DNA of 64,000 bases from Nocardioides panacisoli (GCF_019448235.1 NZ_CP080409.1:3472001-3536000), one strand, 5' to 3'; shown: positions 24,601 to 33,653, counted from the stretch's first letter. Translations and numbers: made by a program. The notes: generated by a model from the letters alone, not told the origin.

Positions 24601-25950
24601 CTACTCCAGCACCTCCAGTTCCTCGGTCCGGTCCACGGTCCGCTCGTCCAACGTGTAGCGCCACAGCCACCACAGGCTCGCCACCACCAGCACCGCCGGC
24701 AGCACCGAGTAGCCCAGCGTGATCGCCATCAGCGCCGCCTCGCCCTGCACCACCTCGCCGTCGCTGCTGGAGCGGTAGCCACCCAGCGCGAGCACCACGG
24801 CGTAGACCCCGGGGCCCAACGCCAGGCCCAGCGTCTCGCCGGCGGTCCAGACCCCGGTGAAGACCCCCACCCGCGAGGTGCCGGTACGCCGCGCGTCCAC
24901 CGCCGCGGTGTCGGGCAGCATCGCCAGCGGGAAGACCTGGCAGCCGGCGTAACCGACGCCGACCAGGCCGGTGGCGACGAAGGCCCAGGCGTCGGGCGCG
25001 ACCCCGGCCGCGCTGGCGCCCGCCGCACCGGTCGCCAGCACCACCGAGGAGGCCAGGAAGCCGCGTCTCTTGCCCACCCGGGCACCGATGGCGGCCCACA
25101 CCGGGGTCAGCACCAGGGCGGGGCCGACGAAGCAGACGAAGAGCAGCGTGGTCGCCCCGGGGACCTCCAGCACGTCGCCGGCGACGTAGTCGACCCCGGC
25201 GAGCATGCACCCGGTCGCGAGCGCCTGGACCACGAATGTGGTGAGCAGCAGCCGGAAGTCGCGCACCGCGGCCACGATGCGCAGCTGCTCGCGCAGCGAA
25301 CCGGGTCCCGGCTGGACCTCCAGGTGCGGGGCCCGCCGCGTGCCGGCGTACGCCGCGAGCGCGCCGATCAGGATCACCGCCCCCATGGCGACGCCCATGA
25401 CGCGATAGCCGTCGCGGCCCCCGACGGCGTCACGGATCAGCGGGGCGGTGGCACCAGTGAGCATGATGGTGAACGCCAGCAGCGCCACCCGCCACGTCAT
25501 CAGCCGCGTGCGCTCCTCGTAGCGGTCGGTGATCTCGGCCGGCATCGCCACGTAGGGCACCTGGAAGAACGCGTACGCCGTCGCGCAGGCCAGGAACGCC
25601 ACCAGTACCCACGCGGCGTCGGCGGTGCGTCCCATCTCCGGCGCCGCGAAGAGCAGCGCGAAGCAGGCCGCCAGCACGACCCCGGCCCGCAGCAGCCAGG
25701 GGCGGCGCGGGCCGCGCGGGTCGACGGTGCGGTCACTGATCCGGCCCGCGATCGGGTTCAGGACGACGTCCCAGGCCTTGGGCAGGAAGACGATGGCGCC
25801 CGCGAGGAGCGCCGGCACGGCCAGGGAGTCGGTGAGGAAGGGCAGCAGCATCAGCCCCGGCACCGTGCCGAAGGCACCGGTCGCGACCGATCCGGCGCCG
25901 TACCCGATGCGGACGCCGCGCGGCAGGCGGCCGGGACCGGTGGCGGTCAA
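24601..25950 (-). CDS. MFS transporter, GPH cation-symporter type
   Basis: 449 residues with about 12 hydrophobic segments. The opening RIGYGAGSVATGAF, the loop PKAWDVVLNPIAGRISDRT, and YEERTRLMTWR after helix 4 are hallmarks of the glycoside-pentoside-hexuronide:cation symporter family. I place the start at the TTG at 25950, which overlaps the upstream stop as TTGA; no better start precedes the first membrane segment. Cargo unknown. The frame stays open far upstream, but only as an antisense-type shadow of the phaC-like gene. Confidence 0.82.
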   Translation of the reverse strand: MTATGPGRLPRGVRIGYGAGSVATGAFGTVPGLMLLPFLTDSLAVPALLAGAIVFLPKAWDVVLNPIAGRISDRTVDPRGPRRPWLLRAGVVLAACFALLFAAPEMGRTADAAWVLVAFLACATAYAFFQVPYVAMPAEITDRYEERTRLMTWRVALLAFTIMLTGATAPLIRDAVGGRDGYRVMGVAMGAVILIGALAAYAGTRRAPHLEVQPGPGSLREQLRIVAAVRDFRLLLTTFVVQALATGCMLAGVDYVAGDVLEVPGATTLLFVCFVGPALVLTPVWAAIGARVGKRRGFLASSVVLATGAAGASAAGVAPDAWAFVATGLVGVGYAGCQVFPLAMLPDTAAVDARRTGTSRVGVFTGVWTAGETLGLALGPGVYAVVLALGGYRSSSDGEVVQGEAALMAITLGYSVLPAVLVVASLWWLWRYTLDERTVDRTEELEVLE

Positions 25951-27122
25951 CGCGAGAGGGCTCGCGAGGCCGAGGAGGAGTGGCGCCGCCGACGGTTGGT
26001 GCCGATGCCTTCGGTCGCCTCCTCCGCCGTGCCGTCCTCCTCGTCGTCCGCTGCGTCGCTGGACCACTGGGTGATCCACTCGTCCATGACCTGCCACGTC
26101 GTGTGCCGGGCGGCCCGGCCGGTGAGCATGCCCAGGTGCCCGCCGGGCACGACCTCGAAGCGGGTCTCGGGCGAGCCGGTCAGCAGCGGCATGAGCGCCT
26201 GCACCGACTTGACCGGCGCGATGCCGTCCACGGCGCCGGCGAAAGCCAGGACCGGTACGTCGATGTCGGCGAAGGAGATCGTGCGGTCGTCGAGCTCGAA
26301 CTCGCCACCGACGAGGGAGTTGCCCTTCGCGAAGCGGTGGTAGAGCTGGCCGAAGGTGCGCCCGGGGTAGGCGATCATGTTGTCGGTGAAGCGGTCCACG
26401 GCCTCGATCTGGGCGAGGAAGTCCGCGTCGTCGGAGTTGGCCGCCAGTGCCAGCGGCTTGGTGACCAGCTTCTGGAACGACGACAGCTGGAAGGCCCACT
26501 TCACCAGCGGCTTCGGGGCGCCGCCCAGCAGCTGGTAGCCCCGGGTGATCGGGCTGAACCGGTCGCCGAGGTTGAGCAGCGGGCGGATCGGGGCGATCAG
26601 GGGCACCTGGCTGACGTCGATGGGAGAGCCCACGATGGTCAGCGAGGCCAGCGGCAGGTCGTCGGCGTCGGCGGCGGTGAGCAGCGCGAAGATGCCGCCC
26701 AGGCTCCAGGCGACGACGTGCACCGGACGGCCGCCCGCGTGCTCGGAGGCCGCGCGGATCGCCTCCGGGACGACCTCGTCGATCCAGTGCTCCATGCCCA
26801 GGCTGCGGTCCTTGAAGGACACCTCGCCGTACTCGACCAGGTACGTCGGCCGGCCGCCGGTGACGAAGTGCTCGGCCACCGAGCACCCGCGCCGCAGGTC
26901 GAAGCACAGCGCCGGGGCGGCCAGCGGGGTGACCAGCAGCACCGGGTCGCCGGTCTCACGGGCGGTGGCCGAGGGGCGGTAGTGGTAGAGCTCCCGCAGC
27001 GTGCCCTCGTCGATGAGGGTGCGCGGCATCGGTCGCAGGTCGGCCAGGCCGCCGTAGAGCACCTTGTGGGCGACGTTGCCGGCGGCCGAGACGACCTGGT
27101 CGGGCTTGGGGAGCAGGTCCAT
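25947..27122 (-). CDS. PhaC-like alpha/beta hydrolase
   Basis: 391 residues. It has the PHA-synthase-like alpha/beta hydrolase architecture (PVLLVTPLAAPALCFDL, then VHVVAWSLGGIFALL), with aspartate in GAVDGIAPVKSV and histidine in VPGGHLGML completing the triad. The nucleophile elbow has serine (S140), not the cysteine of true PHA synthases, so it is probably an esterase/lipase or a depolymerase-like enzyme. The C-terminal 45 residues are an acidic then Arg/Ser-rich tail. First gene of a three-gene operon. Confidence 0.8.
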   Translation of the reverse strand: MDLLPKPDQVVSAAGNVAHKVLYGGLADLRPMPRTLIDEGTLRELYHYRPSATARETGDPVLLVTPLAAPALCFDLRRGCSVAEHFVTGGRPTYLVEYGEVSFKDRSLGMEHWIDEVVPEAIRAASEHAGGRPVHVVAWSLGGIFALLTAADADDLPLASLTIVGSPIDVSQVPLIAPIRPLLNLGDRFSPITRGYQLLGGAPKPLVKWAFQLSSFQKLVTKPLALAANSDDADFLAQIEAVDRFTDNMIAYPGRTFGQLYHRFAKGNSLVGGEFELDDRTISFADIDVPVLAFAGAVDGIAPVKSVQALMPLLTGSPETRFEVVPGGHLGMLTGRAARHTTWQVMDEWITQWSSDAADDEEDGTAEEATEGIGTNRRRRHSSSASRALSR

Positions 27123-27145
27123 GGGGTGAAATTACCCCCGGGACG

Positions 27146-27171
27146 TCCCCGGTGTCGCGGTTGTCCGGGGA
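27146..27171 (-). terminator. Hairpin after otsA
   Basis: A 7-bp stem (TCCCCGG with CCGGGGA) and 12-nt loop in the 59-bp gap between the otsA stop and the phaC-like start, both on the minus strand. No T-run follows, so termination may be partial. Confidence 0.45.
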
Positions 27172-27181
27172 GCCGTCGGGC

Positions 27182-28567
27182 TCAGGAGTCCTCGAGCTCG
27201 GTCATGAAGCGGGTCGCCCAGGCCTCGACGTCGTGCTGGGCGATGGTGCGCCGCATCGCGCGCATCCGGCGGCGCAGGTCCTTGGAGTCGGCGTGGTAGG
27301 CGTCAAGCATCGCCTGCTTCATCCCGTTGATGTCGTAGGGGTTGACCAGCCAGGCCTGGCGCAGCTCGGCCGCCGCGCCCGCGAACTCCGAGAGGACCAG
27401 GGCGCCGTCCTCCTCGACCCGGCACGCGACGTACTCCTTGGCGACCAGGTTCATCCCGTCACGGAAGGGCGTCACCGCCATCACGTCGGCGGTGCGGTAG
27501 AGCGCGGCCATCTCCTCGCGCGGGTAGGAGGAGTGGAGGTAGCTGATCGCCGGCCGGCCGATGCGGCCGAGGTCGCCGTTGATGCGGCCGACGAGCCGGT
27601 CGATGTCGTCGCGGAGGATGCGGTACTGCTCGACCCGCTCCCGCGAGGGCACCGCGACCTGCACGAAGACGGCGTCCTCGACGGAGAAGTGCCCCTCGGC
27701 GATCAGCTCGGAGAAGGCGCGCAGCCGGGCGTGGATGCCCTTGGTGTAGTCGAGCCGGTCGATGCCGAGGAAGACCTTGCGCGGGTTGCCCAGGGCCTCG
27801 CGGATCGCCTTCGAGCGCTGCACCACCTCGTCGTCGCGGGCGAGCTCCTCGAACCCGGCGGCGTCGATGGAGATCGGGAAGGCCGCCGCCCGCACCTCGC
27901 GCCCGTCGGGCAGCGAGATGGTGTTGCGGTGGGTCTTGTGGCCCACGCGCTGGCGTACGAGGCGGACGAAGTTGGTGGCGCCTCCGGGCAGCTGGAAGCC
28001 GAGCAGGTCCGCGCCGAGCAGCCCCTCGAGGATCTCGCGGCGCCACGGGAGCTGCTGGAAGAGCTCGGCCGGCGGGAAGGGGATGTGGAGGTAGAAGCCG
28101 ATCCGCAGGTCGGGACGGAGCTCGCGCAGCATCTGCGGCACCAGCTGGAGCTGGTAGTCGTGCACCCAGACCATGGCGTGCTCGGCAGCGAGCTCGGCGG
28201 CCTGCTCGGCGAAGCGCCGGTTGACCTCGACGTAGGAGTCCCACCACTCGCGGTGGAACTCCGGCTTGGCGACCACGTCGTGGTAGATCGGCCACAGGGT
28301 GCCGTTGGAGAAGCCCTCGTAGTGACCCTCGATCTCCTCGTCGGTCATCGACATCGGCACCAGCGACAGTCCGTCGACCTCGAACGGGGCGAGGTCCTGC
28401 TCGGTGCCGCCGGGCCAACCGACCCACACGCCGTCGCCGGAGCGCATCACCGGCTCGATGGCGCTGACCAGTCCGCCGGGGGAGCGCCGCCACCCGGGCG
28501 CGCCGTCGGGACCGACGACCCGGTCGACCGGGAGTCGATTGGCGACGATCACCAGGTGGTTGGCCAC
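27182..28567 (-). CDS. otsA: Trehalose-6-phosphate synthase
   Basis: 461 residues. GT20 family: it joins UDP- or ADP-glucose to glucose-6-phosphate. Visible signatures are [12 protein letters not shown] at the N-terminus, [56 protein letters not shown] and [12 protein letters not shown]. The GTG at 28567 gives the family N-terminus [14 protein letters not shown]; a GTG at 28576 is possible. The partner phosphatase otsB lies 1.7 kb away on the other strand. Trehalose here serves osmotic and desiccation protection. Confidence 0.95.
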   Translation of the reverse strand: MANHLVIVANRLPVDRVVGPDGAPGWRRSPGGLVSAIEPVMRSGDGVWVGWPGGTEQDLAPFEVDGLSLVPMSMTDEEIEGHYEGFSNGTLWPIYHDVVAKPEFHREWWDSYVEVNRRFAEQAAELAAEHAMVWVHDYQLQLVPQMLRELRPDLRIGFYLHIPFPPAELFQQLPWRREILEGLLGADLLGFQLPGGATNFVRLVRQRVGHKTHRNTISLPDGREVRAAAFPISIDAAGFEELARDDEVVQRSKAIREALGNPRKVFLGIDRLDYTKGIHARLRAFSELIAEGHFSVEDAVFVQVAVPSRERVEQYRILRDDIDRLVGRINGDLGRIGRPAISYLHSSYPREEMAALYRTADVMAVTPFRDGMNLVAKEYVACRVEEDGALVLSEFAGAAAELRQAWLVNPYDINGMKQAMLDAYHADSKDLRRRMRAMRRTIAQHDVEAWATRFMTELEDS

Positions 28568-28714
28568 GGGGGTCACTCTAGTCGAGCGATCCACCCCGGC
28601 CGGACACGATCTGGACCGCGCCCGGCGCGTCGCCGCGTGCCGAATGACATCGATGTGATTAGGGGTCTACAGTTGGCCGCGTCAGCAACCGCTGGATGGG
28701 GGCGAGGAGAAGCC

Positions 28715-29011
28715 ATGGACCCGCAGCTGAGCACAGAGCCCGAGGGTGGCGCGGACGTCGCGTCCCTGAGTGAGCGCGACGCGGCCATCCTCGACTTCGA
28801 GCGCCAGTGGTGGAAGTACGCCGGGGCCAAGGAGGCCGCGGTCCGGGAGAAGTTCGACATGAGCTCCACCCGCTACTACCAGGTGCTCAACGCACTCATC
28901 GACCGTCCCGAGGCGCTGGAGTCCGACCCGCTGCTCGTACGTCGCCTGCGCCGCCTGCGTGCGCAGCGCCAGCGGCAGCGCTCGGCGCGTCGACTGGGTT
29001 TCGAGGTCTGA
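28715..29011 (+). CDS. DUF3263 protein
   Basis: 98 residues, ATG with GAGGAGA upstream. The segment LSERDAAILDFERQWWKYAGAKEAAVREKFDMSSTRYYQVLNALIDRPEALESDPLLVRRLRRLR is the DUF3263 domain, a helix-turn-helix-like module of unknown role found across actinobacteria. A basic C-terminus (RQRQRSARR) could touch DNA. Its stop and the next ATG are adjacent, so it is co-transcribed with the LytR_C gene, a conserved pairing. Confidence 0.88.
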   Translation: MDPQLSTEPEGGADVASLSERDAAILDFERQWWKYAGAKEAAVREKFDMSSTRYYQVLNALIDRPEALESDPLLVRRLRRLRAQRQRQRSARRLGFEV

Positions 29012-29560
29012 ATGATGCGTGACCGTCCCCGTCGCACCGCCGGTGCCCGCACCGAGCGCGGCACGGTCCTTCCCTCGCCGGTCGTCATCCTGTCGGTCCT
29101 CGCGGTGGCATTCGCCGCCGTCGCCTTCGTGGTCACCACCGGCGACGAGCCGGCCGAGCGCGTGGTCGACCAGGCCTCCTCCAGCGAGTCCTCGACGTCC
29201 TCGCCCGCGACGAGCGAGGAGCCGAGCACCGACGCCACCGAGCAGCAGAAGAAGAAGCAGCAGAAGAAGAAGCCCCCGCCGGTCCAGCGTGGCCAGGTGC
29301 CGGTCGTGGTGTTCAACAACACCGGCATCACCGGGCTCGCCGGCCAGGTCTCCGGCCGGGCCACCGAGGTCGGCTGGGACGTCGTCGCCGCCGACAACTG
29401 GTACGGCACCGTGCCGGCGACCACGGTGTACCACGGCCCGCAGATGAAGCGCGCCGCCAACCAGCTCGCGCTGGACCTCGGGGTCGAGCGGGTCCTGCCG
29501 GCCATCGAGTCGATGAGCAACGACCGGCTCACCCTGATCCTCACCGGCCAGCTCGACTGA
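29012..29560 (+). CDS. Membrane-anchored LytR_C domain protein
   Basis: 182 residues. One transmembrane segment (about 22-42) is followed by a Ser/Thr/Glu-rich linker, a striking Gln/Lys run (TEQQKKKQQKKK), and a LytR C-terminal domain (VPVVVFNNTGITGLAGQVSGRATEVGWDVVAADNW). The domain lies outside the cell and is thought to act at the envelope; no catalytic LCP domain is present. It is coupled to DUF3263. Confidence 0.85.
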   Translation: MMRDRPRRTAGARTERGTVLPSPVVILSVLAVAFAAVAFVVTTGDEPAERVVDQASSSESSTSSPATSEEPSTDATEQQKKKQQKKKPPPVQRGQVPVVVFNNTGITGLAGQVSGRATEVGWDVVAADNWYGTVPATTVYHGPQMKRAANQLALDLGVERVLPAIESMSNDRLTLILTGQLD

Positions 29561-29617
29561 GCCTCCCGCCACCGCAGGCGCGGTCCCGTGGCGCTCGCGC
29601 CGGTGTAGCGTCGAGGC

Positions 29618-30232
29618 ATGGAGCCCCCGCTCCCGTCCCCGCGGCGCGAGGTGCCGTTCGCACGGCCGGTCGGTGACTGGCTGCGCGGCGTACTCACGCC
29701 CCGCCGGCGGCGCCGGGGCTCACTCGTCCTGGCCTTCCTCGGCGGCGTGCTCGGCACCGTGGTCGCGCTGTGGTGGTGGCGGGACCTCCCGCCGGACACG
29801 GCGGCCCCGCCCGCGACCCCGCGGGAGCCTGCCGCTGCGTGGGGCGCCAGCGAGGTGCGCCTGGTGCTCCACCGCGTCGTGCCCGCCGCGGACGCCGCGG
29901 ACGGGGTGCTGCAGATCGAGGCCGCCCTGCTCCACGGTCGCGGCGACGGCACGGCGACCGTCACCGGCGTCCACCGTCCCGGCGGCAGTGTTGCGATCGA
30001 CGCCCCCGCGCTGCCGGTGCAGCTGTCGGTCAACCGCTCCTACGTCCCGATCCGGCTCGCGGTGTCCCCGCGGGACTGCGACCTGGCCACGGAGTGGACG
30101 CCGAGTGCGCAGCCGTTCGTGCTCACCTGGCACGACGAGACCGGCGAGGTCACCGAGGAGGTCGGCGGGGACCACGACGCCGCGATGGAGATCGCCCTGA
30201 TCCGCCACCTCGACGCGGCCTGCGCCCGCTGA
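29618..30232 (+). CDS. Predicted single-pass membrane protein
   Basis: 204 residues. An Arg-rich cytoplasmic start (PRRRRRGS) precedes one transmembrane helix (about 36-52, ending WWW), then an exported beta-rich domain with segments such as VLQIEAALLHGRGDGTATVTGVHRPGG. No family recognised. It lies between the LytR_C gene and otsB, same strand; conserved envelope role is only a guess. Confidence 0.65.
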   Translation: MEPPLPSPRREVPFARPVGDWLRGVLTPRRRRRGSLVLAFLGGVLGTVVALWWWRDLPPDTAAPPATPREPAAAWGASEVRLVLHRVVPAADAADGVLQIEAALLHGRGDGTATVTGVHRPGGSVAIDAPALPVQLSVNRSYVPIRLAVSPRDCDLATEWTPSAQPFVLTWHDETGEVTEEVGGDHDAAMEIALIRHLDAACAR

Positions 30233-30304
30233 CCCACGCGCGGACCGGGGCCGAGCGGGGCGGCTGCCGGACCGGCCGGAGGGGCGGCGTGATGGGATGG
30301 CGGT

Positions 30305-31144
30305 GTGGATTTCGCATCCGCCCGCGCCGAACGCCGCTACGCCGACCTGGCCGCTGCGGCGCCCTCGGTCGTGATCGGACTCGACTTCGACGGCACGCTG
30401 GCGCCGATCGTCGCCGACCCGACCCGGGCCCACATCCACCCCGATGCCGCACCGGTGCTGGTGGACCTCGCCGCCGAGGTGGGCGGGGTCGCGATCATCA
30501 CCGGCCGCCCGGTCCGCCAGGTGCTCGAACTGGGCAACCTCGACGACCTGGGCGCCCGGATCCGCGCCGCCGGCGGGGCGTTCGACGTCTACGGCCAGTA
30601 CGGCAACGAGCGCTGGAGCGCCGGCACCCGGCGCATCGTGAGCCCGCGGCCGCCCCGGGGGCTGGCGACCTTCGAGCGCGACCTGCCCCGGGCGCTGCGC
30701 TCGGCCGGCGCGGAGGAGGCCTACGTCGAGGACAAGGGCCTGGCGGTCGCCGTGCACACACGGCGGCTGGCCGAGCCGGCCGCGGCGTTCGACCGCCTGC
30801 TGCCCCTCCTGCGCGGGCTGGCCGACCGGCACGGGCTCGCCCTGGAGCTGGGCAAGAGCGTGATCGAGGTGCGCGACGCCGCGACCCACAAGGGCAGCGT
30901 GGTCGACGAGCTCGCCACCGCCCGCGACGCCCGCGGCTTCCTCTACGCCGGGGACGACCTGGGTGACATCGAGGCGTTCGAGGCCGTCGAGGCCCTGCGC
31001 GAGCGCGGGCTCGCCACGCTGCGGGTGTGCTCGCTCTCCGAGGAGCACACCGCCTTGGCCGACCGCGCCGACGTGATCGTGCGGGGCCCGGACGGCGTGC
31101 TGGGCCTGCTCCGCCAACTCGTCGACGACGTACGTCGCCGCTGA
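30305..31144 (+). CDS. otsB: Trehalose-6-phosphate phosphatase
   Basis: 279 residues from a GTG. HAD-superfamily phosphatase with nucleophile D27 and acid D29 in GLDFDGTLAP, the motif II region AIITGRP, and the motif IV GDDLGDIEAFEAV. It removes phosphate from the OtsA product to give trehalose. GKSVIEVRDAATHKGSVV is the family's lysine segment. It is not adjacent to otsA; three other genes lie between them. Confidence 0.95.
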   Translation: MDFASARAERRYADLAAAAPSVVIGLDFDGTLAPIVADPTRAHIHPDAAPVLVDLAAEVGGVAIITGRPVRQVLELGNLDDLGARIRAAGGAFDVYGQYGNERWSAGTRRIVSPRPPRGLATFERDLPRALRSAGAEEAYVEDKGLAVAVHTRRLAEPAAAFDRLLPLLRGLADRHGLALELGKSVIEVRDAATHKGSVVDELATARDARGFLYAGDDLGDIEAFEAVEALRERGLATLRVCSLSEEHTALADRADVIVRGPDGVLGLLRQLVDDVRRR

Positions 31145-31227
31145 GCGATCCCACATCGCGGACCGCCGTCTCGCCTGACGGGACGCCGATTCGTGCCGTG
31201 TGGTCCCGGCTCCTAGGCTGGGCGCAG

Positions 31228-31364
31228 CTCATCCAGAGGGACTGAGGGAACGGCCCGTCGAAGTCCCGGCAACCGCCGCAGCACCCCGCTCCGACCCCCG
31301 TCGGAGTCCTGCGGAAACGGTGCCAAGTCCGGCCCTGCGCGACCGTCGCGCCGGGACAGATGAG
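31228..31364 (+). ncRNA. SAM-I (S-box) riboswitch
   Basis: The outer P1 helix pairs CTCATC at 31228 with GATGAG at 31359-31364. Inside are conserved S-box features: AGAGGGACTGAGGGAACGGCCC, CCCGGCAACC, a variable P3 hairpin, and GGTGCCAAGTCCGG. The aptamer ends only 12 nt before the GTG of the ThrC-family gene, next to its AAGGAGG site, leaving no room for a terminator. Control is therefore likely at translation start, with SAM binding lowering expression. Confidence 0.93.
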
Positions 31365-31376
31365 AAGGAGGACTCC

Positions 31377-32651
31377 GTGAGCGCTGTGGCGACCGAGGAC
31401 ACGACCGCCCGTTCCACCATCCGTGAGGGCGGGTTCGGCAACGCCGTCGGCCTCTCCTGCCGGGAGTGCGGCCACGCCGTCGCGCTCGGCCCGTTCTACG
31501 CCTGTCCGGAGTGCTTCGGGCCGCTCGAGGTGGCCTATGAGTTCCCCGAGGTCACCCGCGAGCAGATCGAGGCCGGGCCCAAGAACATCTGGCGCTACCA
31601 GCCGCTGCTGCCGGTGCCGACCGACATCGCCGAGAGCCCCAACATGGAGCCCGGCTTCACCCGCCTGCTGCGTGCGGACAACCTCGCCGCCGAGCTCGGC
31701 ATCGACACGCTGTGGGTCAAGGACGACTCGACCAACCCCACGAACTCCTTCAAGGACCGCGTCGTCGCCTGCGCCCTGAGCGCGGCCCGCGAGCTCGACG
31801 CGAAGGTCTTCGCCTGCCCCTCCACCGGCAACCTCGCCAACGCCGTGGCCGCCGCGGGCGCCCGTGCCGGCATCAAGACGGTCGTGTTCATCCCGGCCAA
31901 CCTGGAGCAGCCCAAGCAGGTCAACTCCGCGATCTACACCGAGAACCTCGTCGCCGTCGACGGCAACTACGACGACGTCAACAAGCTCGCCTCCGAGATC
32001 GCCGGCGAGGAGGAGGGCTGGGCGTTCGTCAACGTCAACGTCCGCCCGTACTACGCCGAGGGCTCCAAGACGCTGGGGTACGAGATCGCCGAGCAGCTCG
32101 GCTGGCGCCTGCCGGACCAGATCGTCATCCCCGTCGCGTCCGGGTCCCAGCTGACCAAGGTCCACAAGGCCTTCGGTGAGCTGGTCAAGCTCGGCCTGGT
32201 CGAGGACAAGCCGGTCAAGGTCTTCGGTGCGCAGGCCGAGGGCTGCAACCCCGTCGCCTCCTCCTACAAGGCCGGCGTCGACGCCATCCGGCCGGTCAAG
32301 CCCGACACCATCGCCAAGAGCCTGGCGATCGGCAACCCCGCCGACGGCATCTACGTGCTCGACGTGTGCCGCGAGACCGGCGGCGCCGTGGAGGAGGTCA
32401 GCGACGACGAGATCCGTGCCGGCATCGTCCAGCTCGCCCGCTCCGAGGGCATCTTCACCGAGACCGCCGGCGGCACGACGCTGGCCGTCACCAAGAAGCT
32501 CGTCGAGACCGGCCAGCTCGACCCCAACCTCGAGACGGTCGTCATCAACACCGGTCACGGGCTGAAGACCCTGGAGGCCATCGCCGACCAGGTCGGTCCG
32601 CGCGCAACCATCGCCCCGTCCTACGACGCCTTCAAGGCCACCGACATCTAG
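31377..32651 (+). CDS. thrC: Threonine-synthase-family PLP enzyme under SAM-riboswitch control
   Basis: 424 residues from a GTG with AAGGAGG. A rubredoxin-like zinc knuckle (C28, C31, C43, C46) precedes the fold II PLP core; the PLP lysine is K126 in NPTNSFKDRV. The conserved CPSTGNLANAVAAAGARAG and PVASGSQLTKVHKAF segments follow. By family it converts O-phosphohomoserine to threonine. However, the S-box riboswitch upstream and the MoaD-like carrier gene downstream indicate a methionine/sulfur role: it may transfer sulfur from the carrier thiocarboxylate to O-phosphohomoserine, making homocysteine (MetM-like). Both readings fit the sequence; whether the genome has a second thrC decides. Confidence 0.88.
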   Translation: MSAVATEDTTARSTIREGGFGNAVGLSCRECGHAVALGPFYACPECFGPLEVAYEFPEVTREQIEAGPKNIWRYQPLLPVPTDIAESPNMEPGFTRLLRADNLAAELGIDTLWVKDDSTNPTNSFKDRVVACALSAARELDAKVFACPSTGNLANAVAAAGARAGIKTVVFIPANLEQPKQVNSAIYTENLVAVDGNYDDVNKLASEIAGEEEGWAFVNVNVRPYYAEGSKTLGYEIAEQLGWRLPDQIVIPVASGSQLTKVHKAFGELVKLGLVEDKPVKVFGAQAEGCNPVASSYKAGVDAIRPVKPDTIAKSLAIGNPADGIYVLDVCRETGGAVEEVSDDEIRAGIVQLARSEGIFTETAGGTTLAVTKKLVETGQLDPNLETVVINTGHGLKTLEAIADQVGPRATIAPSYDAFKATDI

Positions 32652-32657
32652 TCCCGA

Positions 32658-32685
32658 CGGGCGCGACCACCGGCGGTCGCGCCCG
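32658..32685 (+). terminator. Hairpin between the thrC-family gene and the sulfur-carrier gene
   Basis: An 11-bp stem (CGGGCGCGACC with its complement) and 6-nt loop start 6 nt after the stop codon. No T-run follows. It may trim or partially attenuate the transcript and so set the enzyme:carrier ratio rather than end transcription. Confidence 0.55.
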
Positions 32686-32719
32686 CCGAGTCCCCACCGA
32701 GCAACCGAGAGCGAGCAGC

Positions 32720-32995
32720 ATGAGCGTCAGCGTCCGGATCCCGACGATCCTCCGCACCTACACCGGCGGTGACTCCGAGGTGGACGCCGACGGCGCCACC
32801 CTCGCCGACGTCCTGGACGACCTCGACGCCAACTACGCCGGCATCAAGGGGCGGGTCCTGGACGAGGAGGGCAAGCTGCGTCGCTTCGTCAACGTCTACG
32901 TCGCCGACGACGACGTCCGGTTCCTCCAGGACCTGCAGACCCCCACCCCCGACGGCACCAAGGTGTCGATCATCCCCGCCGTCGCCGGCGGCTGA
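32720..32995 (+). CDS. MoaD/ThiS-family sulfur-carrier protein
   Basis: 91 residues. Ubiquitin-like beta-grasp carrier with the required C-terminal Gly-Gly (ending PAVAGG), the site of adenylation and thiocarboxylation by a MoeB/ThiF-type enzyme. The middle segment DEEGKLRRFVNVYVADDDVRFLQDLQTPTPDG matches CysO/MoaD2-like actinobacterial carriers. No activating enzyme or Mec+ hydrolase is adjacent. Its position behind the SAM-regulated ThrC homologue suggests that it donates sulfur in amino-acid synthesis rather than in molybdopterin. Confidence 0.88.
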   Translation: MSVSVRIPTILRTYTGGDSEVDADGATLADVLDDLDANYAGIKGRVLDEEGKLRRFVNVYVADDDVRFLQDLQTPTPDGTKVSIIPAVAGG

Positions 32996-32996
32996 G

Positions 32997-33644
32997 TCAG
33001 TCCAGGGTGCGCAGCGTGTCGGCGACCTGCTCGACCAGCGCGGCCGAGCGGTCCGCCGATCCGGTCGTGCCCGTCAGGTTGACCACGCTGCCGTCGGCGA
33101 CCACGAAGAGCGACATGCCGTGCTGCTCGCCGCGCTGGGTCGGCAGCGAGTAGGTCACCGCCTGTCCCGTGCCCAGCCACGTGTCGATCTCCACCACGTC
33201 GGTCACGGTGGCGCCGACGCGCTCGAGGTCGGCGCGGATCAGGCCGGGCTCGGGGACCGAACCCACGCCCCGCAGCGGCAGCACGTTGACGTTCTCGGCG
33301 CCGTCCGGCGAGATCGCCAGCACGTCGACCTGACCCACCATCTGCTGGAACTGCTCCAGCGGGATCCCCGACTGTGCGGCGAGCGCCTCGAGCTCGGCCT
33401 GCGAGCCGGGGTTGTCCAGCGCCTCGGGGCCGGTCACCTGCCAGCCCTCGGGCACGCCGAAGCGCACGCCGGAGGCGTCGGCCTCGACCACCTGGAGGTC
33501 CTCGGGGATCGCGGGCGCGGCCTCCTCCGCCTCGCTCGAGTCGCTCGACCCACTCGCGGTCGAGGATTCCTCGGGGTCGCCCGAACAGCCGGTGAGCAGG
33601 GCGAGGGCGGCCACCACCGCCACGAGCCAGCGAGTCAGCGCCAT
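32997..33644 (-). CDS. Lipoprotein of unknown function
   Basis: 215 residues. A signal peptide with lipobox LTGCSG is followed by a Ser/Glu-rich linker and an extracellular domain (GVRFGVPEGWQVTGPEAL, QRGEQHGMSLFVVADGSVVNLTGTTG) of the kind seen in many actinobacterial surface lipoproteins with a PsbP/DUF-like fold. No function can be assigned. It converges with the sulfur-carrier gene, one base between the stops. Confidence 0.75.
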   Translation of the reverse strand: MALTRWLVAVVAALALLTGCSGDPEESSTASGSSDSSEAEEAAPAIPEDLQVVEADASGVRFGVPEGWQVTGPEALDNPGSQAELEALAAQSGIPLEQFQQMVGQVDVLAISPDGAENVNVLPLRGVGSVPEPGLIRADLERVGATVTDVVEIDTWLGTGQAVTYSLPTQRGEQHGMSLFVVADGSVVNLTGTTGSADRSAALVEQVADTLRTLD

Positions 33645-33653
33645 GGCACCAAC

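Noticed and set aside
23488..26343. Long plus-strand frame of about 950 codons opposite the decarboxylase and transporter
   Set aside because: Arg/Gly/His-rich composition with no motif; the minus-strand genes have clear catalytic residues.
25947..27122. Polyhydroxyalkanoate synthase PhaC
   Set aside because: The nucleophile is Ser140 rather than Cys, and no phaA/phaB/phasin genes are nearby.
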